Assembly (NCBI RefSeq): GCF_021109255.1
Contig: NZ_JAJODG010000001.1
DNA: 64,000 nucleotides
Source: Merdimmobilis hominis
GTDB lineage: Bacteria; Bacillota; Clostridia; Oscillospirales; Ruminococcaceae
Reading direction: 5' to 3' (one strand)
Within the stretch, counting starts at the first letter, position 1, and every line of letters begins with the position of its first letter. The translations under genes were made by a program, and so were the position numbers. Below, in pieces: positions 49,272 through 57,283 of the stretch. The notes beneath the pieces were generated by a model, which did no database searches, was not told the DNA's origin, and saw only the letters and a list, made by a program, of their open reading frames with translations.

Positions 49272-50240
49272 GTGGAAAAAATTTGGGATGTCACCGCATT
49301 GGGGGAGCTATTGGTGGATTTTACCCCGCTGGAGAGCCGCGGGCCCAACCCGGCATTTGAAGCCAATCCCGGGGGTGCGCCTTGCAATGTGCTGGCTATG
49401 CTGTCGGCTTTGGGGCGCAAAACGGCATTTATCGGCAAAGTGGGGGCAGATTATTTCGGTGGGATGCTCCACAGCGCCTTGGAGGAACTGGGAATCTCCG
49501 CCGAAGGGCTGCTCCACGACCGGACATACAACACCACCCTGGCCTTTGTCCACAACGACACCGCTGGGGAGCGGAGCTTTTCCTTTTATCGCAAGCCGGG
49601 TGCGGACAGCATGCTCCGCAGCCAGGAAGTCCCCTTTTCCCTGATTGAGCAGTCGAGGATTTTTCACTTCGGCACCCTGTCCATGACCGACGAGCCCGCT
49701 CTAGAAGCCACCCGTAAGGCATTGGACTGCGCCAAAGGGTGTGGGGCCCTCATCTCCTTTGACCCCAACCTGCGGCCCCCCCTTTGGGAGAGCCTGGCCA
49801 TCGCCAAAGACCGGATGCGGGAAGGGTTTTCCGCCTGCGATGTCCTGAAAATTGCCGGGGAGGAGCTCAATTTCATCACCGGCATAGGGGATCAAAACCG
49901 GGCGGCCCTCTTCCTGATGGACCACTACCAAATCCCCTTGGTGTTTGTCACCTCCGGCAGAGAGGGGAGTGCCGCTTATTACCCCGGCGGCATCCTGCGG
50001 CAGGAAACATTCCTGGACGTTCCCACTGTGGACACCACTGGCGCAGGGGATATTTTCTTCGGCTGTATGCTGGACACCATCCTCCGCCTGGGCCCGGAGG
50101 GCTTCTCCCCCCAAGAGATGCAGGAGGCCCTTCGGTTTGCCAGCGCAGCGGCCGCTATAGTCACCACCCGGCCAGGGGCGATGCGTTCGGTGCCCCGGCG
50201 GGAGGAAGTGGATGCTTTTTTAAACGGCCATCCGCTGTAG
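49272..50240 (+). CDS. PfkB-family carbohydrate kinase (fructokinase-like)
   Basis: This is a 322-residue ribokinase-fold sugar kinase. The start GTG 49272 lies seven bases from AGGAGG; the ATG at 49266 is only one base from it. Marks are ALGELLVDFTP, GGAPCNVLAMLSALG (substrate loop), DPNLRPPLW, and the catalytic DTTGAGDIFFGCML (about residue 255). The pattern is closest to fructokinases. It is not linked to a sugar transporter here. Confidence 0.88.
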   Translation: MEKIWDVTALGELLVDFTPLESRGPNPAFEANPGGAPCNVLAMLSALGRKTAFIGKVGADYFGGMLHSALEELGISAEGLLHDRTYNTTLAFVHNDTAGERSFSFYRKPGADSMLRSQEVPFSLIEQSRIFHFGTLSMTDEPALEATRKALDCAKGCGALISFDPNLRPPLWESLAIAKDRMREGFSACDVLKIAGEELNFITGIGDQNRAALFLMDHYQIPLVFVTSGREGSAAYYPGGILRQETFLDVPTVDTTGAGDIFFGCMLDTILRLGPEGFSPQEMQEALRFASAAAAIVTTRPGAMRSVPRREEVDAFLNGHPL

Positions 50241-50320
50241 GGCCAGAAGCTGCCCTCCGGGAACGCAATATGAGGGTTAGGTGTGTTGCCCATAGCAGAG
50301 AAAGCCCTGTTTCACAAGGA

Positions 50321-50354
50321 AAACCCCCGGCGAGAACCATCTCGCCGGGGGTTT
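50321..50354. terminator. Bidirectional terminator between convergent genes
   Basis: Perfect stem AAACCCCCGGCGAGA / TCTCGCCGGGGGTTT with ACCA loop. Confidence 0.9.
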
Positions 50355-50418
50355 CTACTTGGTTGCATTTGTTGTTCTGGGGTGAGGGCGGGAAGAAAAC
50401 CACCTGCCATAAAGGTGG

Positions 50419-52152
50419 CTACTTGCTGTCCGTGTTTCGGTTGTGGTGGGATCTCCATGTTAAAAAGGCGGCGATAGCTACAGCGGAACCAACGACCCCC
50501 AAAGCCAGTGGGATAGAGGGGGATGCAGAAGGGACTGCAGGATCTTCCCCGCCGGAGGGGGTAATTTTGGTGAAGACCACATGGATTTCGTGGTCCCGGC
50601 TGATGTTTTCAAACAGGTAGGAGTCCGCTGGGGGGAGGGATTTTCCGTCCACCAAAAGCTTCTCGACCCGGTAACCTTTTTTAGGTTGAATCAGAAACTC
50701 AGCGCTGCTTCCTTGAGTCAGCCGGCTGATGCCGGAGGGCTGGATGGTGCCGCCGCTTCCGGTGGAGGCGAGGATTTCAAACTCCTGGAACTTGCCGTAA
50801 TTCTCATCGGGGAGGGCCAGGGCAAAGGTGGTCAGATTGGAAAAATCACTGCTGACCATCCCGCCGGATACTGTGGCAGGCCGCTCTCCGATGGAGCCGT
50901 CTTCCCGCAGGTAGAGGATGGAGGCCGGGGTGCCGTCCTCTACCTTGAGATTGAAGAAGGAGACGGTATAAGGGCTCAAGGTGACTGGCTCTTCTTCATC
51001 TTGAATAGAGGCTTTGCAGAGTGCGGCCACCTTCCGGCTGGAAGAGGACGCGTATTGGGAAAATTGATTGTACAACTCCCCCTGGGCCAAAAGCGGCTCC
51101 ACCAGGAATTGATTGATGTCCCGCACGTGGCTGGACACTGAGAAATAGTAGGCTTGTCCGCCGCTGGACCACTGGTAAGAGAAGGTCTTGCGGTTGCGCA
51201 GATCGGTGGTAGTGGTCAGTGAAGCAGAGCGCCAAAAATCTTCCCCCGCCAGGCGGTAATAGAGCACCGGCTGGGAGGACACCGATTCCTTTGGGGGGAG
51301 CAGGGTGCGGTGCAGAGGGTTTTGGGAAGTCTCCAGCTCATAGGAGAAGGTGAAGGGGATGAGATGCCCCCTCAGCAGAAATTGTTCCAGGTCAATGACA
51401 GGGCCTTCCGGATCCTCTTGGCTGGCTGGCTCAATGGAAATATCGGTCACCTCATCGTTGAGAATAAGGAGGCTGCCTGGGTCAAGGGCATTGTCCTCTG
51501 GAACCACTACCTGCAATTTCAACCCGGTGAAGGTAAAGGCATCTCCTCTGGGACCCAAGATGCTCTCCGGCGTCACTGTGTAGCTGTGCAAAGCGGGGGT
51601 GCCCAAAGGCGCCTCTTTATCCGAGCCGTTGTCGGTGAGGGCAAGGGGGCGGTAGATGGTCAATGTCTCCCTAGCGCGGCCGGTGACATCGCCGATCTGC
51701 CGGTCCCTCGCTTGGTAGTGGCCGTCGAGGCCGGCGACGATATCATAACTTCCTGCGGCTGCCTGGGAGGAAACCCGCAGCTGAAAGGTGGCGCCCACCG
51801 AGTGGTAGACAGACACATTGCCCAGCTTGGAGCCGTTGGGGGTGAGCCCCGGGTAGGAGATGGAACTGATGACCAAGCTATCCGGGACAAAGGTGACCCC
51901 CGCGGGCAGCTCCCCCAGATAGAGGGTACAGTCCCGCAGAATATAGGGAGATGGGTTTTCAACGAGGATGGATAGGGTGATAATTTCCTCCTCCGGCGCA
52001 ATGAGCTCCTGGGAGGAGAGGGTGAGGGTGACGTTGTTGTCCAGCCGCATGGGTCTGGGCGGTGGGGATTCTTCCCCGAAGGCGGAGAGGGGGCAGAGGA
52101 TCAGCAGGATGGCTAGGGAGAAAAGAGCCCACCGCTTGGGCCAATTTTGCAC
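50419..52152 (-). CDS. Membrane-anchored surface protein with InlB-type repeat
   Basis: This protein is 577 residues from the GTG at 52152 (GGGAGGG six bases upstream); an ATG at 52167 would overlap that site. It has a signal peptide (WALFSLAILLILCPLSAFG), then beta domains with a conserved-repeat style stretch (VTLTLSSQELIAPEEEIITLSILVENPSPYILRD) used in many surface proteins. Near 490-555 is an InlB B-repeat-like unit (GGTIQPSGISRLTQGSSAEFLIQPKKGYRVEKLLVDG... HEIHVVFTK). The C-terminus has a Pro/Ser spacer, one membrane helix and a basic tail without an LPxTG motif. Function unknown, perhaps cell-surface sensing or adhesion. Confidence 0.7.
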   Translation of the reverse strand: MQNWPKRWALFSLAILLILCPLSAFGEESPPPRPMRLDNNVTLTLSSQELIAPEEEIITLSILVENPSPYILRDCTLYLGELPAGVTFVPDSLVISSISYPGLTPNGSKLGNVSVYHSVGATFQLRVSSQAAAGSYDIVAGLDGHYQARDRQIGDVTGRARETLTIYRPLALTDNGSDKEAPLGTPALHSYTVTPESILGPRGDAFTFTGLKLQVVVPEDNALDPGSLLILNDEVTDISIEPASQEDPEGPVIDLEQFLLRGHLIPFTFSYELETSQNPLHRTLLPPKESVSSQPVLYYRLAGEDFWRSASLTTTTDLRNRKTFSYQWSSGGQAYYFSVSSHVRDINQFLVEPLLAQGELYNQFSQYASSSSRKVAALCKASIQDEEEPVTLSPYTVSFFNLKVEDGTPASILYLREDGSIGERPATVSGGMVSSDFSNLTTFALALPDENYGKFQEFEILASTGSGGTIQPSGISRLTQGSSAEFLIQPKKGYRVEKLLVDGKSLPPADSYLFENISRDHEIHVVFTKITPSGGEDPAVPSASPSIPLALGVVGSAVAIAAFLTWRSHHNRNTDSK

Positions 52153-52167
52153 ACATATCCCTCCCAT

Positions 52168-52587
52168 TCGGCAAAGTCCATTTTACATACAGTAGTATTA
52201 TACCATAGTTTTTTTGCAGGGAAGCAGGAAAAATTTCGGAAAGATTTTCGAATTTTTATTGGTTTTGGGATGGAATGGGGGAAATTTGCCCCCAAAAGAG
52301 GAGTGGGACAGGGGATAGCGGTTTTTTCCCGTTCCCAGGGATTTTGTGGTACAATAGCCACAGGCGAAGCCCTTTGCGGCAACAGCTGCACCGCAATTCT
52401 TACAGTTTGTGCAGACTTTTCTGACACAATAATCGCAACGCAATTTTGAGGGGGCGCCCTCCTGCGGCAAAGCTGCACTATTTTTCCTCTTTTTCTTAAC
52501 TTTGTAGGAGGACAATCACGAGAACCCCATATCATGCAAAATCCCCACAATGCGGAACACCCGCACAAATTTAGAAAGGAACAGACG
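52168..52587. other. Intergenic region with promoter and leader of sbcD
   Basis: TGG-TACAAT (52347-52355) is an extended -10 box on the plus strand. The leader of about 230 nt begins with a 22-bp motif (52361-52382) shared with the leader at 31918-31939. A second half-copy (CCTGCGGCAAAGCTGCAC) lies near 52462. An AGGAGG at 52506 has no start codon at the right distance. A Cys-rich minus-strand frame (52198-52515) is judged non-coding. Confidence 0.45.
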
Positions 52588-53724
52588 ATGAAACTGCTGC
52601 AATTGGCCGACCTGCACATCGGCAAGCGGGTCAACGAATTTTCCATGCTGGAGGATCAGATCTATATATTGCATCAAATTCTAGATATCGCCCGGGAACG
52701 CAGGCCAGATGGAGTGCTCATCGCCGGGGATGTCTACGACAAGACCATCCCTTCCGCGGAGGCGGTCACCGTGCTGGACGGCTTCCTCACTTCCCTGGCG
52801 GACCTCCATATCCCAGTGTTTGTGGTGCCGGGCAACCACGATTCCGCCGAGCGGTTGGGGTTTGGCAGCCATCTTCTGCGGGAAAGCGGGGTGTATATTG
52901 CCGCCCCTTACCACGGCGCCGTGGAGCGGTTCACCTTGGAAGATGCCTATGGCCCGGTGGGGATCCACCTGCTTCCCTTCCTGCGGCCAGCGGCAGTGGG
53001 GGCCTGCCACCCGGAAGAAAAGGTGGACGGCTACGACAGCGGAGTGCGCCTGGCCCTCTCCCACGCTGATTTTTCCGGTGCAGACCGCCATGTGCTGGTG
53101 GCCCACCAGTTTGTCACCAGCGGCGGCAAGGAGCCGGAGCGCAGCGATTCCGAAGCCATTACCGTGGGGGGGCTGGACAATGTGGAGGTCTCCGCCTTCG
53201 ACCGGTTTGACTATGTGGCCCTAGGGCACATCCATGGGCCCCAGTTTGTGGGGCGCCCTTCGGTGCGGTACGCCGGTTCCCCTTTAAAATACTCCTTCTC
53301 CGAATGGCGGCAGCAGAAAACCGCCCTCTTAGTCACTTTAAGGGGGCCAGGGGAAGAGCCAGAACTGGAAAAAATCCCCCTCATCCCCCTGCGGAACCTG
53401 CGGGTGATCCGGGGGCCGCTTGCCCAGCTGACCGCCATGGGGGAGAAGAGCCAAGATTACATTGAGGCTGTCCTTACCGACGAGGAGAGCCTGGCCGACC
53501 CCCTGGGGGAACTGCGGCAGATCTACCCCAATCTGATGCGGCTCACCTTTGACAACCGGCGCACCCAAACCCAGGGAGGCCCGGGCGTTGCCCAAAGCAT
53601 CCGGGAGAAGAGCCCTTTGGAGCTGTTTGGAGAATTTTATGAGGCGCAGAACGGCGCCCCGTTGGAGGAGGAGCAGACAGCGCTTCTCTCCCAGCTGTTG
53701 GCGGGATTGGAGGAAGCGCGATGA
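52588..53724 (+). CDS. sbcD: Exonuclease SbcD (Mre11-like)
   Basis: This 378-residue nuclease subunit has metallophosphoesterase motifs: ADLHIGK (about residue 7), IAGDVYDK (about 47), VPGNHDSAERL (about 83), HQF (about 172) and LGHIHGPQ (about 213). With SbcC it cuts DNA hairpins and protein-blocked ends. The start at 52588 has AAAGGAAC upstream. It overlaps sbcC by ATGA. Confidence 0.95.
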   Translation: MKLLQLADLHIGKRVNEFSMLEDQIYILHQILDIARERRPDGVLIAGDVYDKTIPSAEAVTVLDGFLTSLADLHIPVFVVPGNHDSAERLGFGSHLLRESGVYIAAPYHGAVERFTLEDAYGPVGIHLLPFLRPAAVGACHPEEKVDGYDSGVRLALSHADFSGADRHVLVAHQFVTSGGKEPERSDSEAITVGGLDNVEVSAFDRFDYVALGHIHGPQFVGRPSVRYAGSPLKYSFSEWRQQKTALLVTLRGPGEEPELEKIPLIPLRNLRVIRGPLAQLTAMGEKSQDYIEAVLTDEESLADPLGELRQIYPNLMRLTFDNRRTQTQGGPGVAQSIREKSPLELFGEFYEAQNGAPLEEEQTALLSQLLAGLEEAR

Positions 53725-56700
53725 AACCTATAAAATTGGTGCTGAATGCCTTTGGCCCCTATGCCGGCCGGGTGGAAATCCCCTTTGCCCACTTTGGGGA
53801 AGGGGGGCTGTTCCTCATCACCGGGGACACCGGCGCGGGGAAAACCACCGTATTTGACGGTATCGCCTTCGCCCTCTTTGGGGAGGTGAGCGGCTCCGCC
53901 CGCACAGTGGAGGGGCTGCGCAGTGATTTTGCCTCTCCAGGGGAAAAAACCTTTGCCGAGCTGACCTTCTCCCACCAGGGCAAGGAGTACCGGGTGGTTC
54001 GCAACCCCGGCTACCAGCGCCCGAAAAAAACGGGGGAAGGCTTCACTTCCGAGCGACCGGACGCCGACCTGTTCCTCCCCGGCGGCCAGGTGGTCTCCGG
54101 TGCGGCCAAGGTCACCGCCCAGATCACTGACCTGTTGGGGGTGGACGCCCGCCAATTCAAACAAATCGCCATGATTGCCCAAGGGGAATTCCTGCGCCTT
54201 TTGCTGGCCGACAGCCGGGAACGGGCGGAAATCTTCCGCAAGGTCTTTGGCACCGGCCGGTTTTTGCAGCTGCAGCAGCAGCTCAAGGAGCAGGAGCGGG
54301 CCCTTTTTGCTGAGCGGGAGGAAAACGCCCGGGGTATCTTGCAGTATTTGGGCGGGGCACAGGTGGAAACCCCAGAGTTTGACCTGGACAGCCGGGAGAT
54401 TGCTGCCGCCCCAAAGATGCTGGGGCTGCTTTCCGAGGAGATCGCCGCGGGGGAAACCCGCTGGAAAGAGTTGCGCCGCCAATTGCAGGAGGCACAGGAA
54501 CAGGAGCAGCAGTTGGCCCTGTTGGAGGACCAGGCAAAGCGGCAGGAGGAAACCCTGGCTGCCCTAGAAGAGACTCGCCGGGAGCTGGAGCGGCTGACGG
54601 CCCAGGGGGATGAGATAGCCCGGCAGGGGAAGGAACTGGCCCTCTACCAGCGGGTGGAGGCCCACAGTGGGGAGTATGCCTCCTGGAAGCGGGAAGAGGC
54701 GGAGCAAAGGGAGGCGGAGGCCGCCCTAGCCCGGGCGAAGACCGCCTTAGCCAAGAAGGAAGAGGAACTCCCCGCCCTGCAAGAGGCGCTGCGGCGGGAG
54801 GAGGAGGGGGAACCCCTGCGCCGGGAACTGCAAGAAAAGATCGCCCGCCTCTCCCCCCAGCTGCCGGTGTACCGCCAGGTGGAGGAGCTGGAAAGGGAGA
54901 AGAAAGAACGGGAAAAAGAGCTGACCCAGTGGCGGTCGGATACGGCGGCCCTCGCCGGGCAGGAGGAGGAAACCTCCAAGGTCATCGCCAAGCTGGAAGG
55001 GGAATTGGAAACCCTCTTTGGGGCGGAGGCCGCCCTGGTGGAGGTGGAGCATGCCATCGCCGAGAAAAAGAAACTGTGGCAAAAGGCCGCCGCCGCCAAA
55101 GAGGACTGCGCCGCCCTGCGGGATCAGAACCGCCGGCTGAAAGAGGCCCAGCAGAGGTTCCGGCAGGCCCAGGAGGATTTTTCAGGCAAGCGGGCCCGCT
55201 GTGACCAATTGGAGGACCAGTTCCTCCAGGCACAGGCCGGGGTGCTGGCCGGTTCCCTCCGGGAGGGGGAGCCTTGCCCGGTATGCGGTTCCCTCCGTCA
55301 TCCCCGGCCCGCACAGATGCCCGGCGGGGCTCCCGGCGAGGAGGATCTGAAACAGGCCCGCCAAGAGAGAGAACGGGCCTCAGCCGCCGCCCAGGAGGCC
55401 TCCCTGGAGGCCGGCAAGCTGGACGCCAAAAGCAAGGCCATGGTAGAGGCCTTGCGCCGGCGGGTAGAGGAGCTCTTCCCCGAGGACCCGGCTGGGGGCA
55501 AGTTGTCAGCCCTCATGGAGCGGATTACCACCTGTATCGCCGGGGCGGAGGAAGAACTCGCCCGCTTGGAGAAAAAGAAAGAATCCCTTTCTTCCCAGGT
55601 GCGGCGGCGTGGGGAAGGGCTGGCGGAATTGTCCGCGGCCCGGTCCCGGAAGGGGGAACTGGAGCGGCAGCGGCAGGAAACCCAGGCCCGCCAGGAAGCC
55701 GCTTCCTCCCAATTTGCCGGGGTGGAAAGCCGGCTTCGGGAGCTCACTTCCCATTTGGAATACCCCTCCCGTCAGCAAGCGGAACAGGTGCTGTGCGCCT
55801 GGGAAGAGGATTTGGGGGCCGCCTGTAGGAAGTTGGAGGAATCCCAGAAGGCCTTGGCGGCGACGGAAAAGGATCTCTACTTCCTGCGGGCGGTGTGGGA
55901 GGAAGCGGCCCGCCGCGAGCAAGAGGCCGCTCGGAAAGCCCAATCGGCCCGGGCAGTGTTTTTAGCGGGCCTTGTGGCCGATTCCCTCACCGAGGAGGGT
56001 TTTGCCGCCTACATGGACCGGGGAGAGGAGTTCGCCCAGGTACAGCAGCAGCTGAATCAGTACCAGCTGGCCTTAGCCGCCGCCCAGGAGCGGGAAAAGA
56101 CCCTGGCTGCCCACAGTGGGGAGGGGAAGGTCATGGACCGGGAGGAACTGTCCGCCCGCCTTGCATTGGCGCGGGAAACGCGGGCCCGCCTGGCCGCCGC
56201 CGAACGGGCGGAGGACACCCGTCTAACCCACAACCGGTCGGCCTACGACAAGGCCCAGGTTCTGTTCCGCCAGCGGGGGGAGCTGGATCGCCGGTACGCC
56301 ATGGTCCGGGACCTGTCCCGCACCGCCAGCGGGGAGCTGCCCGGCAAGCAGAAGATCGCCTTTGAACAATATGTACAGGCAGCCTATTTCGGCCAGGTGG
56401 TGGAACGGGCCAACCTGCGGCTGGATTCCATGACCGGTGGGCGGTATCAGCTGCTTCGCAAGGAACAGGCTGCCGACTTGCGAAGCCAGTCCGGCCTGGA
56501 ACTGGATGTGCTGGATCACTACACCGGCCGAGTGCGGTCGGTGCGTTCCCTCTCCGGAGGGGAGTCCTTCAAGGCGGCCCTTTCCCTGGCCTTGGGCCTT
56601 TCGGACGTGATCCAGAGCCACGCGGGCGGGGTACAGATCGACGCCATGTTTGTGGACGAAGGGTTCGGCTCCCTGGATTCCGAATCGCTGGAACAGGCCA

Positions 56701-56843
56701 TCTCCGCCCTGGCGAGCTTGGCCGGGGGGAACCGCCTGGTGGGCATCATCTCCCATGTGGCAGAGCTCAAAGAGCGGATTGAGCAGAAAATTTTGGTCAA
56801 GAAGGGATCCAGCGGCAGCTCGGTGGAGGTTGTCGGGGGGTGA
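53721..56843 (+). CDS. sbcC: Exonuclease SbcC (Rad50-like ATPase)
   Basis: In this 1040-residue SMC-like protein, Walker A ITGDTGAGKTT is near residue 35, followed by two long coiled-coil arms (Glu/Arg/Ala/Gln-rich, about 170-500 and 540-860). A zinc hook CPVCGS sits at about 518, the ABC signature RSLSGGESFKAALSLALGLSD and Walker B IDAMFVDEGFGSLD near 945-985. It tethers DNA ends and powers SbcD. Translationally coupled to sbcD. Length is typical of Bacillota SbcC. Confidence 0.95.
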   Translation: MKPIKLVLNAFGPYAGRVEIPFAHFGEGGLFLITGDTGAGKTTVFDGIAFALFGEVSGSARTVEGLRSDFASPGEKTFAELTFSHQGKEYRVVRNPGYQRPKKTGEGFTSERPDADLFLPGGQVVSGAAKVTAQITDLLGVDARQFKQIAMIAQGEFLRLLLADSRERAEIFRKVFGTGRFLQLQQQLKEQERALFAEREENARGILQYLGGAQVETPEFDLDSREIAAAPKMLGLLSEEIAAGETRWKELRRQLQEAQEQEQQLALLEDQAKRQEETLAALEETRRELERLTAQGDEIARQGKELALYQRVEAHSGEYASWKREEAEQREAEAALARAKTALAKKEEELPALQEALRREEEGEPLRRELQEKIARLSPQLPVYRQVEELEREKKEREKELTQWRSDTAALAGQEEETSKVIAKLEGELETLFGAEAALVEVEHAIAEKKKLWQKAAAAKEDCAALRDQNRRLKEAQQRFRQAQEDFSGKRARCDQLEDQFLQAQAGVLAGSLREGEPCPVCGSLRHPRPAQMPGGAPGEEDLKQARQERERASAAAQEASLEAGKLDAKSKAMVEALRRRVEELFPEDPAGGKLSALMERITTCIAGAEEELARLEKKKESLSSQVRRRGEGLAELSAARSRKGELERQRQETQARQEAASSQFAGVESRLRELTSHLEYPSRQQAEQVLCAWEEDLGAACRKLEESQKALAATEKDLYFLRAVWEEAARREQEAARKAQSARAVFLAGLVADSLTEEGFAAYMDRGEEFAQVQQQLNQYQLALAAAQEREKTLAAHSGEGKVMDREELSARLALARETRARLAAAERAEDTRLTHNRSAYDKAQVLFRQRGELDRRYAMVRDLSRTASGELPGKQKIAFEQYVQAAYFGQVVERANLRLDSMTGGRYQLLRKEQAADLRSQSGLELDVLDHYTGRVRSVRSLSGGESFKAALSLALGLSDVIQSHAGGVQIDAMFVDEGFGSLDSESLEQAISALASLAGGNRLVGIISHVAELKERIEQKILVKKGSSGSSVEVVGG

Positions 56844-57037
56844 GGGAAACTCCCCCACTCCTTTTTACCCCCTGGGATTAGCCCCTCTCAAAATCGGGCA
56901 TAGTAAGAGGGAAAGCCGCTGTAGTTTCCCCTGGATGGAAGCTGACAGGCGGCCGGATAGAAAGTCTTGGCCATCTCCCCACCGGATGTACACCTCTTCT
57001 CCAAGAAAATGCCTCCAACATTTTTTCCAAAAAACAG

Positions 57038-57066
57038 TTGACAAAATTGTGAAAAGCGATTATAGT
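57038..57066 (+). promoter_or_regulatory. Promoter of the riboswitch-ATPase transcript
   Basis: TTGACA (57038-57043), 17-bp spacer, TATAGT (57061-57066). Confidence 0.8.
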
Positions 57067-57079
57067 ATTACTGTAAATT

Positions 57080-57190
57080 AAATGAGGCTTCTGATACCTG
57101 CCGGGGTATCTAAAAGGGAGTAGTTTTAAACTGTAGATCAACATCGTGGATTGTATGCAGTCCTGGTCTGCGGTCCGTTTAGGTAACAAG
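57080..57190 (+). ncRNA. yybP-ykoY manganese riboswitch aptamer
   Basis: The leader contains the aptamer hallmarks: the A-rich GGGAGTAG loop (57116-57123) facing ATCAACATCG (57137-57146), with stem-loops between and after. It ends right at an intrinsic terminator, the usual expression platform, upstream of a P-type cation ATPase. That is the classical gene class for this riboswitch. By analogy Mn2+ binding would favour anti-termination and ATPase expression. Identification is by motif, not covariance search. Confidence 0.75.
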
Positions 57191-57233
57191 ACTTTTAGAG
57201 CGTTTTTGAAATGCTTTAGAGTCTTGTTTTTTT
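57187..57233 (+). terminator. Riboswitch expression-platform terminator
   Basis: CAAGACTTTTAGAGC... paired with ...GCTTTAGAGTCTTG (57187-57226) and then seven T residues, 50 bp ahead of the ATPase start. Confidence 0.85.
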
Positions 57234-57283
57234 ACGCCATTCGAACCGAGGCATACAATCAGACAAGAAAAGGATGCGTGTGT

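Noticed and set aside
52506..52511. AGGAGG ribosome site upstream of sbcD
   Set aside because: No ATG, GTG or TTG lies 5-12 bases downstream; it is not used for a gene in the present sequence.
52198..52515. Cys-rich minus-strand frame resembling a zinc ribbon (CDYCVRKVCTNCKNC)
   Set aside because: It begins only with TTG without an RBS, and its DNA overlaps the sbcD promoter and the leader motif shared with 31918, which explains the sequence better.
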